Source: Clostridia bacterium (GTDB taxonomy: Bacteria > Bacillota_E > RBS10-35 > JAJYVN01). From it: a stretch of 9,073 nucleotides of DNA. Below are positions 1-6,934 of this stretch, piece by piece (the stretch's first letter is position 1; each line of letters starts with the position of its first letter). The stretch lies in NCBI GenBank assembly GCA_027335515.1, contig DAHWHT010000254.1, positions 1 through 9,073 of the forward strand, given 5' to 3'. Both the position numbers and the translations under genes were made by a program. The notes beneath the pieces were generated by a model. It was given only the letters and a program-made list of their open reading frames with translations, was not told where the DNA came from and did no database searches.

Positions 1-183
1 AACATAGTAGAAGACAAGGTGCGCCGGCAGCAGTCGCACGCGCTCTTCCTTACATCCACAGGCCGCGATGACCTCGTCGACCACCGCGCGCGGAAACACG
101 TGCTCCAATGCTCGCAAAGACAGGGCATCGCGGATGTCCGACGCGGGATGCGGCGACCGTCGTGTGGGATTATCCATACGCAT
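1..183 (-). CDS. IS4-type transposase, N-terminal fragment (cut by window edge)
   Basis: Reading leftward from ATG at 183 there is an open frame of 61 codons that continues past base 1. Its sequence has the look of the helical N-terminal domain that precedes the DDE catalytic domain in IS4-family transposases: a segment like 'LRALEHVFPRAVVDEVIAAC', then 'KEERVRLLPAHLVFYYV'. In the family this pattern is roughly 'LGVLARVFPRDLVDEVLA...EQRVRLLPARVVVYFVLAL'. The assignment rests on memory of that pattern. The catalytic domain would lie outside the window. A second ATG at 177 is also possible, and neither start has a strong Shine-Dalgarno. The gene is co-oriented with, and lies just past the 3' end of, the broken rph gene, so an insertion sequence starts somewhere in 184-327. 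Completeness and activity cannot be judged. Confidence 0.65.
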   Translation of the reverse strand, partial: MRMDNPTRRSPHPASDIRDALSLRALEHVFPRAVVDEVIAACGCKEERVRLLPAHLVFYYV

Positions 184-327
184 AGCATCTCAAGTGGAAA
201 TCGGGCTGTCCAGCCGACCCTGCCCCCATATGCTGCCTCAGCGCTCACTCTACGAGGCCTAAATGCCGCCGCGCTCTCTGCCGCTCACTCGTGCTACACA
301 AAGCACTCTAATCGAACCGTATTGGAG
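184..327. other. intergenic stretch holding the presumed end of the IS element
   Basis: This gap separates the rph stop codon (TAG, 328-330) from the transposase start. It should contain one terminal inverted repeat of the insertion sequence, but the matching repeat is outside the window, so the boundary cannot be placed. The only local structure seen is a 5-bp stem (291-295 with 302-306, 6-nt loop) about 22 nt past the rph stop. It has no T tract, so it is at best a weak terminator. It is somewhat less GC-rich than the flanking genes. Confidence 0.4.
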
Positions 328-330
328 CTA

Positions 331-1149
<819 letters not shown>

Positions 1150-1152
1150 TCA
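1150..1152 (-). other. in-frame TGA nonsense codon in rph (codon 592)
   Basis: The frame before the stop reads GEIDITRPR and after it, with no frame change, [21 protein letters not shown] relatives read roughly GEIDLTKTRW then IENPLTLIPLILSNIKNF, so the stop replaces a Trp and TGG to TGA is a single transition. TGA also ends at least four other genes in this window (kinase, regulator, sulfatase, right-edge gene), so it is not a reassigned codon. A sequencing error remains possible. Confidence 0.85.
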
Positions 1153-2453
1153 CCGTGGCCGCGTGATGTCGATCTCACCGACGCAGCGCATGCCGTACGC
1201 GTCCAGAAACCCCTGGATCGCGGCGCGCGCTTCCCGGCCGCCCGCAACCGTGGGCAATTCGTCGAGGAATCCCTGGTCCTGGGCGCCCTGCAGCAGGGCC
1301 ACCACCTCCGGGTGTGGGCGGATGACATCCGCGACATCCAAGAGCGCGAGCCCCATCTCCGACGTGACGTTGTTCGGTACCGAGAGCGTCAGGGTGTCGG
1401 CGACATTCTTTTCCCCAAGCCATGCCTGCAGGTGTTCGTTGAGCCACCACGTGGCCTCGATTGCCGACCGGAGCACCCGATGGCTCCGGGGATCGAACAG
1501 GATTCGTTTCAGTTCCTGAATGTCCTCAAGGATAAAGTCGAGCAGCGCCGTGCCCGATTTCGTTCGGATGTCGCGATGCAAGGCGGCGATGGACGCCTGG
1601 TTGTGCTGAATCCGCTCGGTGACCACGGACGGGTCGGTCTCGAGCGGCGGCGGAGCCTCGTCGGGCGGCGGCGCGCCCGGCAACGTATCCGCGGCCGCCA
1701 GGGTGAAGTCATCGCGTGCGAGGACGGTTTCCAGCGTGTCCCGCATGAGCGGATCGGCTCTGCCCATCACTTCCAGCAGGGCGGCGCGGCTGGCCGGGGA
1801 AGCGAGGCGCTGCGTGACGTCCACGAACAGCCTCCCGCCCGCTTCGTACATCCGCGGCAGGGCCGTGAGTTGGAAGAACGAGAGCCCGAGCGGCTTCATG
1901 GCGTCGGTCATCATCTGCCCATGTCCGACCGAGACGTATACGTGGTCTTCGGCGTCGTCCGCGACGGGAGTCGGGAACAGCGTGCTGATCGGCCGGCTCT
2001 GCACAACGTGGAACTCGCCATCGACGAGGCACCATTCGATGTCCTGCGGGGTGCCGAAATGCGCTTGGACGCACCGTCCCAACTTCGCGAGCCGCACGAC
2101 CTGCGCGTCCGTCAGGGCCGGCTGCTCCCGGAGCGGCGGGCTGGTTGCCTCCTCCAGCGTCCCGCCCTCCGGCAGAGCGCGGAGCGCGTGCAGCTTGGTG
2201 GCGACCCTCCTGGAGACAATCCTGCCGTCCCGCACCGCGTAGGCGTCCGCATTCACCCGCCCCGACACCAGCGTCTCGCCGAGGCCGAACGTCGCCTCGA
2301 CGGTGACGACCTTCCGATTTGACGTGACGGGATCGGCCGTGAAGAGGACGCCGGCCGCATGGGGGTTGACCATCCGCTGCATGACCACGGCCATCTGGAC
2401 GCTGCTGTGATCGAACCCGCGCCGCATGCGGTACACCACGGCCCGCTCGGTGA

Positions 2454-2471
2454 ACCCAAATTTCGCATGTC
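2454..2471 (+). repeat. terminal inverted repeat, left end of the small element
   Basis: ACCCAAATTTCGCATGTC. The inner 12 bases are perfectly repeated in inverse orientation at 2729-2740. The outermost bases differ in spacing from the other end. Confidence 0.75.
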
Positions 2472-2728
2472 TGTCGTGACTGGAATCTTCGCACGCCGCG
2501 CTTCCGCCATGCGCGTTCGGTTGCTAATCAGCCGTCATGCCGAACTGTGTGGCGTCAGGACTACGCTCAGAATGACCACTGCATCGCGGGACGTTTCGCC
2601 CCCTTTTCGGTCGTATACGAAGGATGCTTCTGGTGTGCGCAGTGGGTCTCCATGAAAGGGGCTCTGTTCCTGCAGCGACGCGAATGCGTGAGCGCGACGG
2701 GTTTGCAAGTACGTCGCGCCGTTTTCGG

Positions 2729-2744
2729 GACATGCGAAATCCAG
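2729..2744 (-). repeat. terminal inverted repeat, right end of the small element
   Basis: Read on the minus strand this is CTGGATTTCGCATGTC, preceded by the presumed target duplicate TCACC (2745-2749). If the repeat is allowed to extend to 2747 it reads ACCCTGGATTTCGCATGTC and its outer ACCC also matches the other end, which is an alternative boundary. Confidence 0.75.
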
Positions 2745-3228
2745 GGTGAGCAGTGAGGACCAGCACCGGCGGATGCACTGGAGAATCGCCGGTGCGCCCA
2801 CGATGCCCATGCGGGTGTCCTGCTGCCCGGCGAAGGAGGCCGCCGGCAGGTCCTCTGCCGTCGCGCTTGAGCGGACGGCGTACGCGGAGTGCTCGCCCAA
2901 CCGCGCCAGGGAAAGGGTGACCTGCGACGCCACGTCCCGCGGGATCTCGACCGCTTCCAGCGTCGCGCGAACCTCCGCGTTGAGCCTGCGCACCGCCTCA
3001 TGGTCGTCCGCAGAGGCGCGCGCGCAGCGATCGATCTGCCCGCGGATGAATGGCGCCCCAGCCACGACCCGGCGGAACGCGTCCGTTGTGACGCAGAAAC
3101 CCGCGGGGACCCGAATCCCCTCCAGCCGCGACAGCTCGGCCAGGTGCATAGCCTTGCCGCCAACGAGCGCGACCTGGGTCTTGTCGATCTCCTCGAAACC
3201 CAGCACGTAGCGCTCAATCATCGCGATG

Positions 3229-3233
3229 CCTCC
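3229..3233 (-). promoter_or_regulatory. Shine-Dalgarno site fixing the rph start
   Basis: On the minus strand GGAGG lies 7 nt before ATG 3221. An in-frame ATG at 3254 would add 11 residues not expected in the family, so 3221 is preferred. Confidence 0.8.
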
Positions 3234-3336
3234 AAGGCGGTCATGCTCCGTCATTCTGCGGTGGCCGACCGACCAACGCGGATGCCCACCCAGGGTTGCA
3301 CGGTTGCCCTTCGATCGGTTCTGGCGTCTGCTGGCG

Positions 3337-3367
3337 ATTATGCGGTGCGGTCGGGGGCTTGCCGCAA
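3337..3367 (-). promoter_or_regulatory. putative rph promoter overlapping the RAE
   Basis: Minus strand: TTGCGG (3367-3362, inside the RAE) and CATAAT (3342-3337), 19 bp apart. The -10 is one mismatch from TATAAT. The spacing is longer than the 17 bp optimum, which would suit a promoter that is weak unless induced. The predicted leader to ATG 3221 is about 110 nt. Confidence 0.55.
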
Positions 3368-3372
3368 GCCCG
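3354..3372. promoter_or_regulatory. rifampin-associated element (RAE), 19-bp palindrome
   Basis: GGGGCTTGCCGCAAGCCCG: a perfect 8-1-8 inverted repeat (3355-3371) with one further base on each side, centred on 3363. It lies 133 nt upstream of the rph start. In actinomycetes and some Bacilli a conserved 19-bp inverted repeat of this kind (GGGGCTTGC...GCAAG...) precedes rifamycin-inactivating genes (rph, arr, rox, helR) and is linked to rifampin-induced expression. The consensus is recalled from memory. Both the palindrome itself and its position before an rph are seen directly here. Confidence 0.85.
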
Positions 3373-3389
3373 CCGCTGCGCCGTATACT
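3359..3389 (+). promoter_or_regulatory. putative divergent promoter overlapping the RAE, toward the patatin-like gene
   Basis: Plus strand: TTGCCG (3359-3364, inside the RAE) and TATACT (3384-3389), again 19 bp apart. It mirrors the rph promoter exactly, since each -10 hexamer begins 21 bp from the palindrome centre. The first gene downstream is the patatin-like hydrolase, about 310 nt away. Confidence 0.5.
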
Positions 3390-3697
3390 GAAAGTGGCAA
3401 GGGTAGGCGGTCTCTCTTCCCCGGTCGTCCGTTGCGGACGGACAGCCTCTCTCCAAGCGGCGGCGCCGGGCTCACGGCACCATCTGTGGGACCAGGGTGC
3501 ACGGCCCGCGGGACCGACCGACCCCGTAAGCCCCTCATTTGGAAAACAATCGTTCGATGCGCCGCGGCGTGCGCCTGCCGGGCCGGCAGAGCCCTCGGGG
3601 TTGATTCCCCGCATGAAGGCAGGAGTGCCGACGTGCCGCGGGCCGCACCTCGCAGCCGGGGGCCGCGTAGGCTGGCGTCGCGGGGAGACGAGCGGCG
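3390..3697 (+). other. 308-nt gene-free leader region before the patatin-like gene
   Basis: No convincing gene was found on either strand. Open frames crossing it are compositionally like shadows, and the short ATG starts (for example near 3557 and 3613) lack good ribosome sites or family resemblance. Local structure: a hairpin GTCCG-TTG-CGGAC at 3427-3439, extendable by one C-G pair, and a weaker 5-bp stem (3477-3481 with 3496-3500). A patch at 3536-3556 is locally AT-richer. If the RAE-linked plus promoter is real, this is a long 5' leader; otherwise the hydrolase has its own promoter here that I could not identify. Confidence 0.4.
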
Positions 3698-4585
3698 ATG
3701 CGGTGGGGACTGGCCCTCAGCGGGGGCGGTGCACTGGGTGCGGCGCATCTTGGGGTTCTCAGGGCGCTGCGCGGTTTCGGGTTGGAGCCTCCGGTCTTGG
3801 CCGGCACCTCGGCGGGCGGGCTGGTGGTCGGAGCCTTGGCCGCGGGCGCCGGGCTGGACGACGTGACCGCCTATGGTGCCGTCGTCAGTGCCCACCCGCT
3901 CCACTACTTCCAACCCGAGTGGGTGCGGCTTGCCCTGGAGCTGTCGCCGCTGGATCCCAGCGCACCGGCGGCCGGGCTGCTGGACCCGGCCCGCTTCGTG
4001 GCGGGTCTGGCCGCGCTGTGTCCGCACGGCCGTGGTCTGGGGGACTGGCGGCGGCCGACGGTGCTCACCGCCGTCGACCTGGCGGCGCGCCAGGCGGTCG
4101 CCTTTGCAGGGCCGACCGCCGTCCAACCGCCATCCCCATCGGCGGCGGGATGGCGCGTGGTGGCCGACGCGGAACTGTGCGTCGCCCTGCACGCCACCAT
4201 GGCGATGCCGGGCTTCTATACGCCGGTGATCGATCTGCAGCGCGGCTGGTGTCTGGTGGACGGTGGCGTGGCGGACACCCTGCCGGTCGATTGGGCGGTG
4301 GCCTTGGGGGCCAACCGCGTGCTTGCCGTCGATGTGGCGTCACAGCCGCGGGGTCTGCCGCCGCGGATCGGCATCGAGTGGGTGTTGGAAAACAGCGAGC
4401 ACTACATGCTGACCACCTTGTCACGCCTGCGTCGGCCCGCGGGGGTGCCCGTGCTGGTCCTGCGCCCGGACACGGCGTGGGTGCCGTTTCCCGGCTTTGC
4501 CCAGTACGAGGAGCTGGTCGAGGCCGGCTACCGCGCCGCCGTCGAGCATCGCGCCGAGATCGAGACCTTCTTGGCGTGGGCGTAG
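3698..4585 (+). CDS. patatin-like serine hydrolase (RssA/NTE type)
   Basis: A 295-residue cytoplasmic alpha/beta hydrolase of the patatin-like phospholipase family, which hydrolyses acyl esters using a Ser-Asp dyad. Visible: the N-terminal glycine-rich oxyanion loop SGGGALGAAHLGVL (residues 8-21), the nucleophile elbow GTSAGG with Ser38, the block around LHATMAMPGFYTPV typical of the family, and DGG with the catalytic Asp188. There is no signal peptide or membrane segment. Length fits single-domain bacterial members (250-320 aa). ATG 3698 has GGGAG about 10 nt upstream, and the catalytic loop begins immediately after, so little could be missing. Its 3' end faces the kinase gene with only 6 nt between stop codons. 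The substrate is unknown. A role in rifampin response, suggested only by the shared RAE region, is speculative. Confidence 0.92.
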   Translation: MRWGLALSGGGALGAAHLGVLRALRGFGLEPPVLAGTSAGGLVVGALAAGAGLDDVTAYGAVVSAHPLHYFQPEWVRLALELSPLDPSAPAAGLLDPARFVAGLAALCPHGRGLGDWRRPTVLTAVDLAARQAVAFAGPTAVQPPSPSAAGWRVVADAELCVALHATMAMPGFYTPVIDLQRGWCLVDGGVADTLPVDWAVALGANRVLAVDVASQPRGLPPRIGIEWVLENSEHYMLTTLSRLRRPAGVPVLVLRPDTAWVPFPGFAQYEELVEAGYRAAVEHRAEIETFLAWA

Positions 4586-4591
4586 ACCCGG

Positions 4592-6061
4592 TCACCCGCG
4601 CAGCAGCGGCAGGCGCAGCCGCACCGTCGTTCCGATGCCGGGTGCGCTTTCGACCGTGGCATCGCCGCCGTGGTGCCGCAGGATCGAGCGCGTGATCGCC
4701 AATCCGAGGCCGGTGCCCGGGGGACCTCCGGCCGGGACGGCGCGGTAGAACCGCTCAAACAGCCGGGGCAGGTGCTCGGGCGCGATCCCGGGGCCGCGGT
4801 CCGCGATGCCGATGATCGCCTGGTGCTCGTGCACCTCGATACCGAGCTGAATCGTGGTGCCTGGCGGACTGTAGCGGGCGGCATTGTCCAGGACGTTGAG
4901 CACCGCGCCGCCGAGGGCGTCCGGGTTGGCCCGTACCGGCAGCGGGCGCGTGGGGATGACCCAGCGCAGGTCGTGGTCGGCCGCAACGCGCTCGGCCAGC
5001 GGCCGCACCCCGGCGAGCACCACACCCAGATCGGTTTCCTGCAGGGGGAGGTCCTCCGGCCGGTCGGCCCGCGCCAGAGTCAGCAGCCCGGAGACGAGGG
5101 ATGCCATGCGCCGCGCCTGTCGGTAGGCGGCGCGCAGCCCGGCGCGCACGGCCCCGGCATCCTCCCCGGCGTCCCCCTGCAGCACCTCCAGGGTGCCGGT
5201 GAGGGCGGCCAAGGGGGTGCGGAGTTCATGCGAGGCGTCGTCCAGGAAACGCCGCATCTGCTGGCGCATGCTTCGCTCTTCGCCAATCGCGGCCGTAAGG
5301 CGGTCGACCATGGCGTCAAAGGCCCGCGCCAGGGTGGCGACCTCGGCGGGCGCGCGGCGGCCGCCGGCCCGTTGCTCCAGATCACCGGCCGCAATGCGTC
5401 CGGCGACGCGCTCGATGTCGCGCAGTGGTCCGAATGCCTGGCGCACGGCGACGGCGGCGCTGGCGGCGCCCGCGGCGGCCACGGCAATCCCCCCGAGCAG
5501 CAGCAGTCGCAACTCGCGCCGCAGCACTCCGAGGAGGTTGGCGGCGGCCGTCGCCAACACCAGCGAACCACGGTTTGGACCGAGCGGGACGATGACCACC
5601 AACTGTTGGTCGATCAGGACGCCCCCCGGTGGCGGTCCGTGGGTGGGCGGTCCGAGACCCCGCGGGCCCGGCGCCTGGGCGGTTCCGCGGCGCCCTGCGG
5701 GGCCGTGCGGGGTCGGCTCGGTCTGCGTCGGCAGCATCGGGGGCGCCGGGTGTCCGGGGCCGGAGGCCGATGCCACCACCCGGCCGTGGGGATCCACCAC
5801 CCAGGCATGGGTCTGCGGCCCGGCGGCCCGGCGCGCCAATGTCGCGGCGGCGCTGAGCGGAGACGTGCCGGCGCGCATGGCGTCTCGGTACATCGCCAAC
5901 GGCTGCAGCGCATCGGCCTGCAGGCGCAACTCGCCCGCCCGCAGCAGGAAGTGGCGGAGTTCCACATACTGAAACGCCGCGGACGCCGCCAGCAGCAGGC
6001 CGAGCACCACGACGTAGCGGAGGATCAACTGACCGGCCAGGGTACGCGCCAACGTCCTCAA
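4592..6061 (-). CDS. two-component sensor histidine kinase
   Basis: Membrane sensor kinase, partner of the response regulator just upstream. Domains with the TTG start at 6061 (489 aa): first membrane helix about 12-34 (LILRYVVVLGLLLAASAAF); an extracytoplasmic sensor about 35-165 with HAWVVDPHGRVVASASG, a proline/glycine-rich stretch and VLIDQQLVVIVPLG; second membrane helix about 178-200; HAMP about 201-255 (GPLRDIERVAGRIAAGDLEQR); HisKA with ASHELRTPLAAL, phosphoacceptor His278; and HATPase_c with N box LNVLDNAARYS (Asn393), G1 IADRGPGIA, F box FERFYRAV and G2 GTGLGLAI. All catalytic boxes are intact. The TTG overlaps the regulator's TGA, indicating translational coupling. TTG 6052 is an alternative start. 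The open frame extends to 6250, but that part overlaps the regulator and is low-complexity. It resembles the MprB/TcrY/PrrB class; the signal is unknown. Confidence 0.92.
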   Translation of the reverse strand: MRTLARTLAGQLILRYVVVLGLLLAASAAFQYVELRHFLLRAGELRLQADALQPLAMYRDAMRAGTSPLSAAATLARRAAGPQTHAWVVDPHGRVVASASGPGHPAPPMLPTQTEPTPHGPAGRRGTAQAPGPRGLGPPTHGPPPGGVLIDQQLVVIVPLGPNRGSLVLATAAANLLGVLRRELRLLLLGGIAVAAAGAASAAVAVRQAFGPLRDIERVAGRIAAGDLEQRAGGRRAPAEVATLARAFDAMVDRLTAAIGEERSMRQQMRRFLDDASHELRTPLAALTGTLEVLQGDAGEDAGAVRAGLRAAYRQARRMASLVSGLLTLARADRPEDLPLQETDLGVVLAGVRPLAERVAADHDLRWVIPTRPLPVRANPDALGGAVLNVLDNAARYSPPGTTIQLGIEVHEHQAIIGIADRGPGIAPEHLPRLFERFYRAVPAGGPPGTGLGLAITRSILRHHGGDATVESAPGIGTTVRLRLPLLRG

Positions 6062-6741
6062 TCCCCGAGGCGATAGCCCACACCCCGCACGGTCTGCAGG
6101 AGGGTGCGGCCGTGTTCGCCCAGCTTCTCGCGCAGGTATCGGACATACTGCTCGACGATGTTGTCGTTGCCATAGAAGTCGTAGCCCCACACCCGGTCCA
6201 ACAGGGTGCGCTTGGAGAGCACCTGGCCGGGATGGCGCAGGAAACAGCACAGAAGGTCGAATTCCCGCAGCGTGAGCTCCACCACCTGGCCATCCACGAC
6301 CACGCGGTGGCGGGTGAGGTCGACGGCCACGGGCCCAAAGGCCAATTGATCGGCGGCACAGGGGCCCAGGCGCCGCAGGTGGGTGCGGATGCGCGCCACC
6401 AACTCTTTGAACTCGAACGGTTTCACCAAGTAGTCGTCCGCCCCGAGCTCCAGGCCGCGGATGCGGTCGTCCACCGCGTCACGCGCCGTCAGGAAGATCA
6501 ACAGGCGCTGCGCATCGGCGGAGCGCAACTGGCGGCCGAGGCTGAAGCCGTCCTCGCCGGGCAGCAGCACGTCCAGGACGACGACCTGCGGATCCCAGGT
6601 GCGCAGGGAGGCCCGCGCCTGTTCGGCATCCGAGGCGTCGCGCACTTCGAAGCCTTCATAGCGTAGGCCAAGGGCGAGGTAGTCGCGGATGGCCGCCTCG
6701 TCATCGACCACCAGGACCCGCACCGGTTGCTTGTCGCCCAT
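6058..6741 (-). CDS. OmpR/PhoB-family response regulator
   Basis: Phosphorylation-controlled DNA-binding regulator of 227 aa. Receiver domain (about 7-120): acidic pair Asp13-Asp14, phosphoacceptor Asp57 in VVVLDVLLPGEDG, Thr85 in FLTARD and Lys107 in DDYLVKPFE. C-terminal winged helix (about 130-227) with LTLREFDLLCCFLRHPGQVLSKRTLLDRVWG, a recognition helix NIVEQYVRYLREKLG and the wing LLQTVRGVGYRLGD. Start: ATG 6741 has GGAGG 10 nt upstream, whereas for ATG 6750 (three residues longer) the same GGAGG is only 1 nt away, so 6741 is preferred. It is the first gene of a regulator-kinase operon transcribed away from the HIT gene, so the 6751-6934 gap should hold its promoter. I see no clear -35/-10 pair there. 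Target genes are unknown; autoregulation is common in the family. Confidence 0.95.
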   Translation of the reverse strand: MGDKQPVRVLVVDDEAAIRDYLALGLRYEGFEVRDASDAEQARASLRTWDPQVVVLDVLLPGEDGFSLGRQLRSADAQRLLIFLTARDAVDDRIRGLELGADDYLVKPFEFKELVARIRTHLRRLGPCAADQLAFGPVAVDLTRHRVVVDGQVVELTLREFDLLCCFLRHPGQVLSKRTLLDRVWGYDFYGNDNIVEQYVRYLREKLGEHGRTLLQTVRGVGYRLGD

Positions 6742-6882
6742 CCGCCCCATGCCTCCCCGAAAACCACCCTAGCCCAAGCGCCTTTGATCGGCCCCGCCGC
6801 CGTGCTTTGAGTTTCCTGAGAGGCGCCGCGTCGGGACCCGCCGTTGCGTGGTCTGCAGGCGCGCGCGCTTTGGGACCGAATC

Positions 6883-6907
6883 CCCCGTGGCGGGGTGAAC
6901 CACCCCG
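6883..6907 (+). promoter_or_regulatory. two mutually exclusive GC hairpins / 17-bp palindrome before the HIT gene
   Basis: Hairpin A pairs CCCCG (6883-6887) with CGGGG (6891-6895) around a 3-nt loop. Hairpin B pairs CGGGGTG (6891-6897) with CACCCCG (6901-6907) around AAC. Both need the same G run, so only one can form in RNA. As DNA, CGGGGTGAACCACCCCG is a perfect inverted repeat that could be an operator. It ends 27 nt before ATG 6935 and 11 nt before the AAGGAG ribosome site. No known riboswitch consensus is matched. Confidence 0.45.
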
Positions 6908-6934
6908 GAGAAGCCGCAAGGAGCGTGGAGGGGG

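Larger units (their letters stand above)
2454..2744. mobile_element. small non-autonomous (MITE-like) insertion inside rph
   Basis: The block interrupts the conserved RPH stretch that should read CWSSL-[F/L]TERAVVYRM. On the minus strand the gene runs to CTCACC, then about 291 bp of unrelated sequence, then resumes at TTCACCGAG. The ends carry inverted repeats sharing 12 perfect bases (ATTTCGCATGTC, 2460-2471, against 2729-2740). TCACC on both sides (2449-2453 and 2745-2749, as read on the minus strand) is consistent with a 5-bp target duplication. No transposase-length frame fits inside, so it would be moved in trans by a related insertion sequence whose family I cannot name. The net gain of 296 bp is not a multiple of three, so rph is frameshifted as well as interrupted. 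The outer 4-6 bases of the two ends match imperfectly, so the exact ends are uncertain by a few bases. Confidence 0.8.

Noticed and set aside
1150..1152. TGA as a reassigned Trp codon or selenocysteine
   Set aside because: TGA is the terminator of the kinase, regulator, sulfatase and right-edge gene in this window, and the rph is already broken elsewhere.
1312..2322. Plus-strand open frame of 336 codons antisense to the rph middle region
   Set aside because: Its reverse strand encodes highly conserved RPH sequence; the frame itself has no recognisable domain.
3557..3697. Short plus-strand start codons (near 3557 and 3613) as small genes before the hydrolase
   Set aside because: They lack good ribosome sites and either stop quickly or run out of frame into the hydrolase with arginine/glycine-rich low-complexity sequence.
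3226..4695. Plus-strand open frame of 489 codons covering the patatin-like gene in another frame
   Set aside because: The protein is low-complexity Gly/Arg/Ala with no motif, while the overlapping frame from 3698 carries the full patatin catalytic set.
6062..6250. Upstream extension of the kinase frame to 6250
   Set aside because: It would overlap the regulator's DNA-binding domain for 190 bp and encodes Pro/Arg-rich low-complexity residues before the first membrane helix; the TTG overlapping the regulator stop is a more natural start.
6877..6930. Possible c-di-AMP (ydaO-type) riboswitch, prompted by CCGAATCC and GGGGTGAA-like pieces
   Set aside because: The region before the HIT start is too short from that motif onward, and the other conserved parts are missing.
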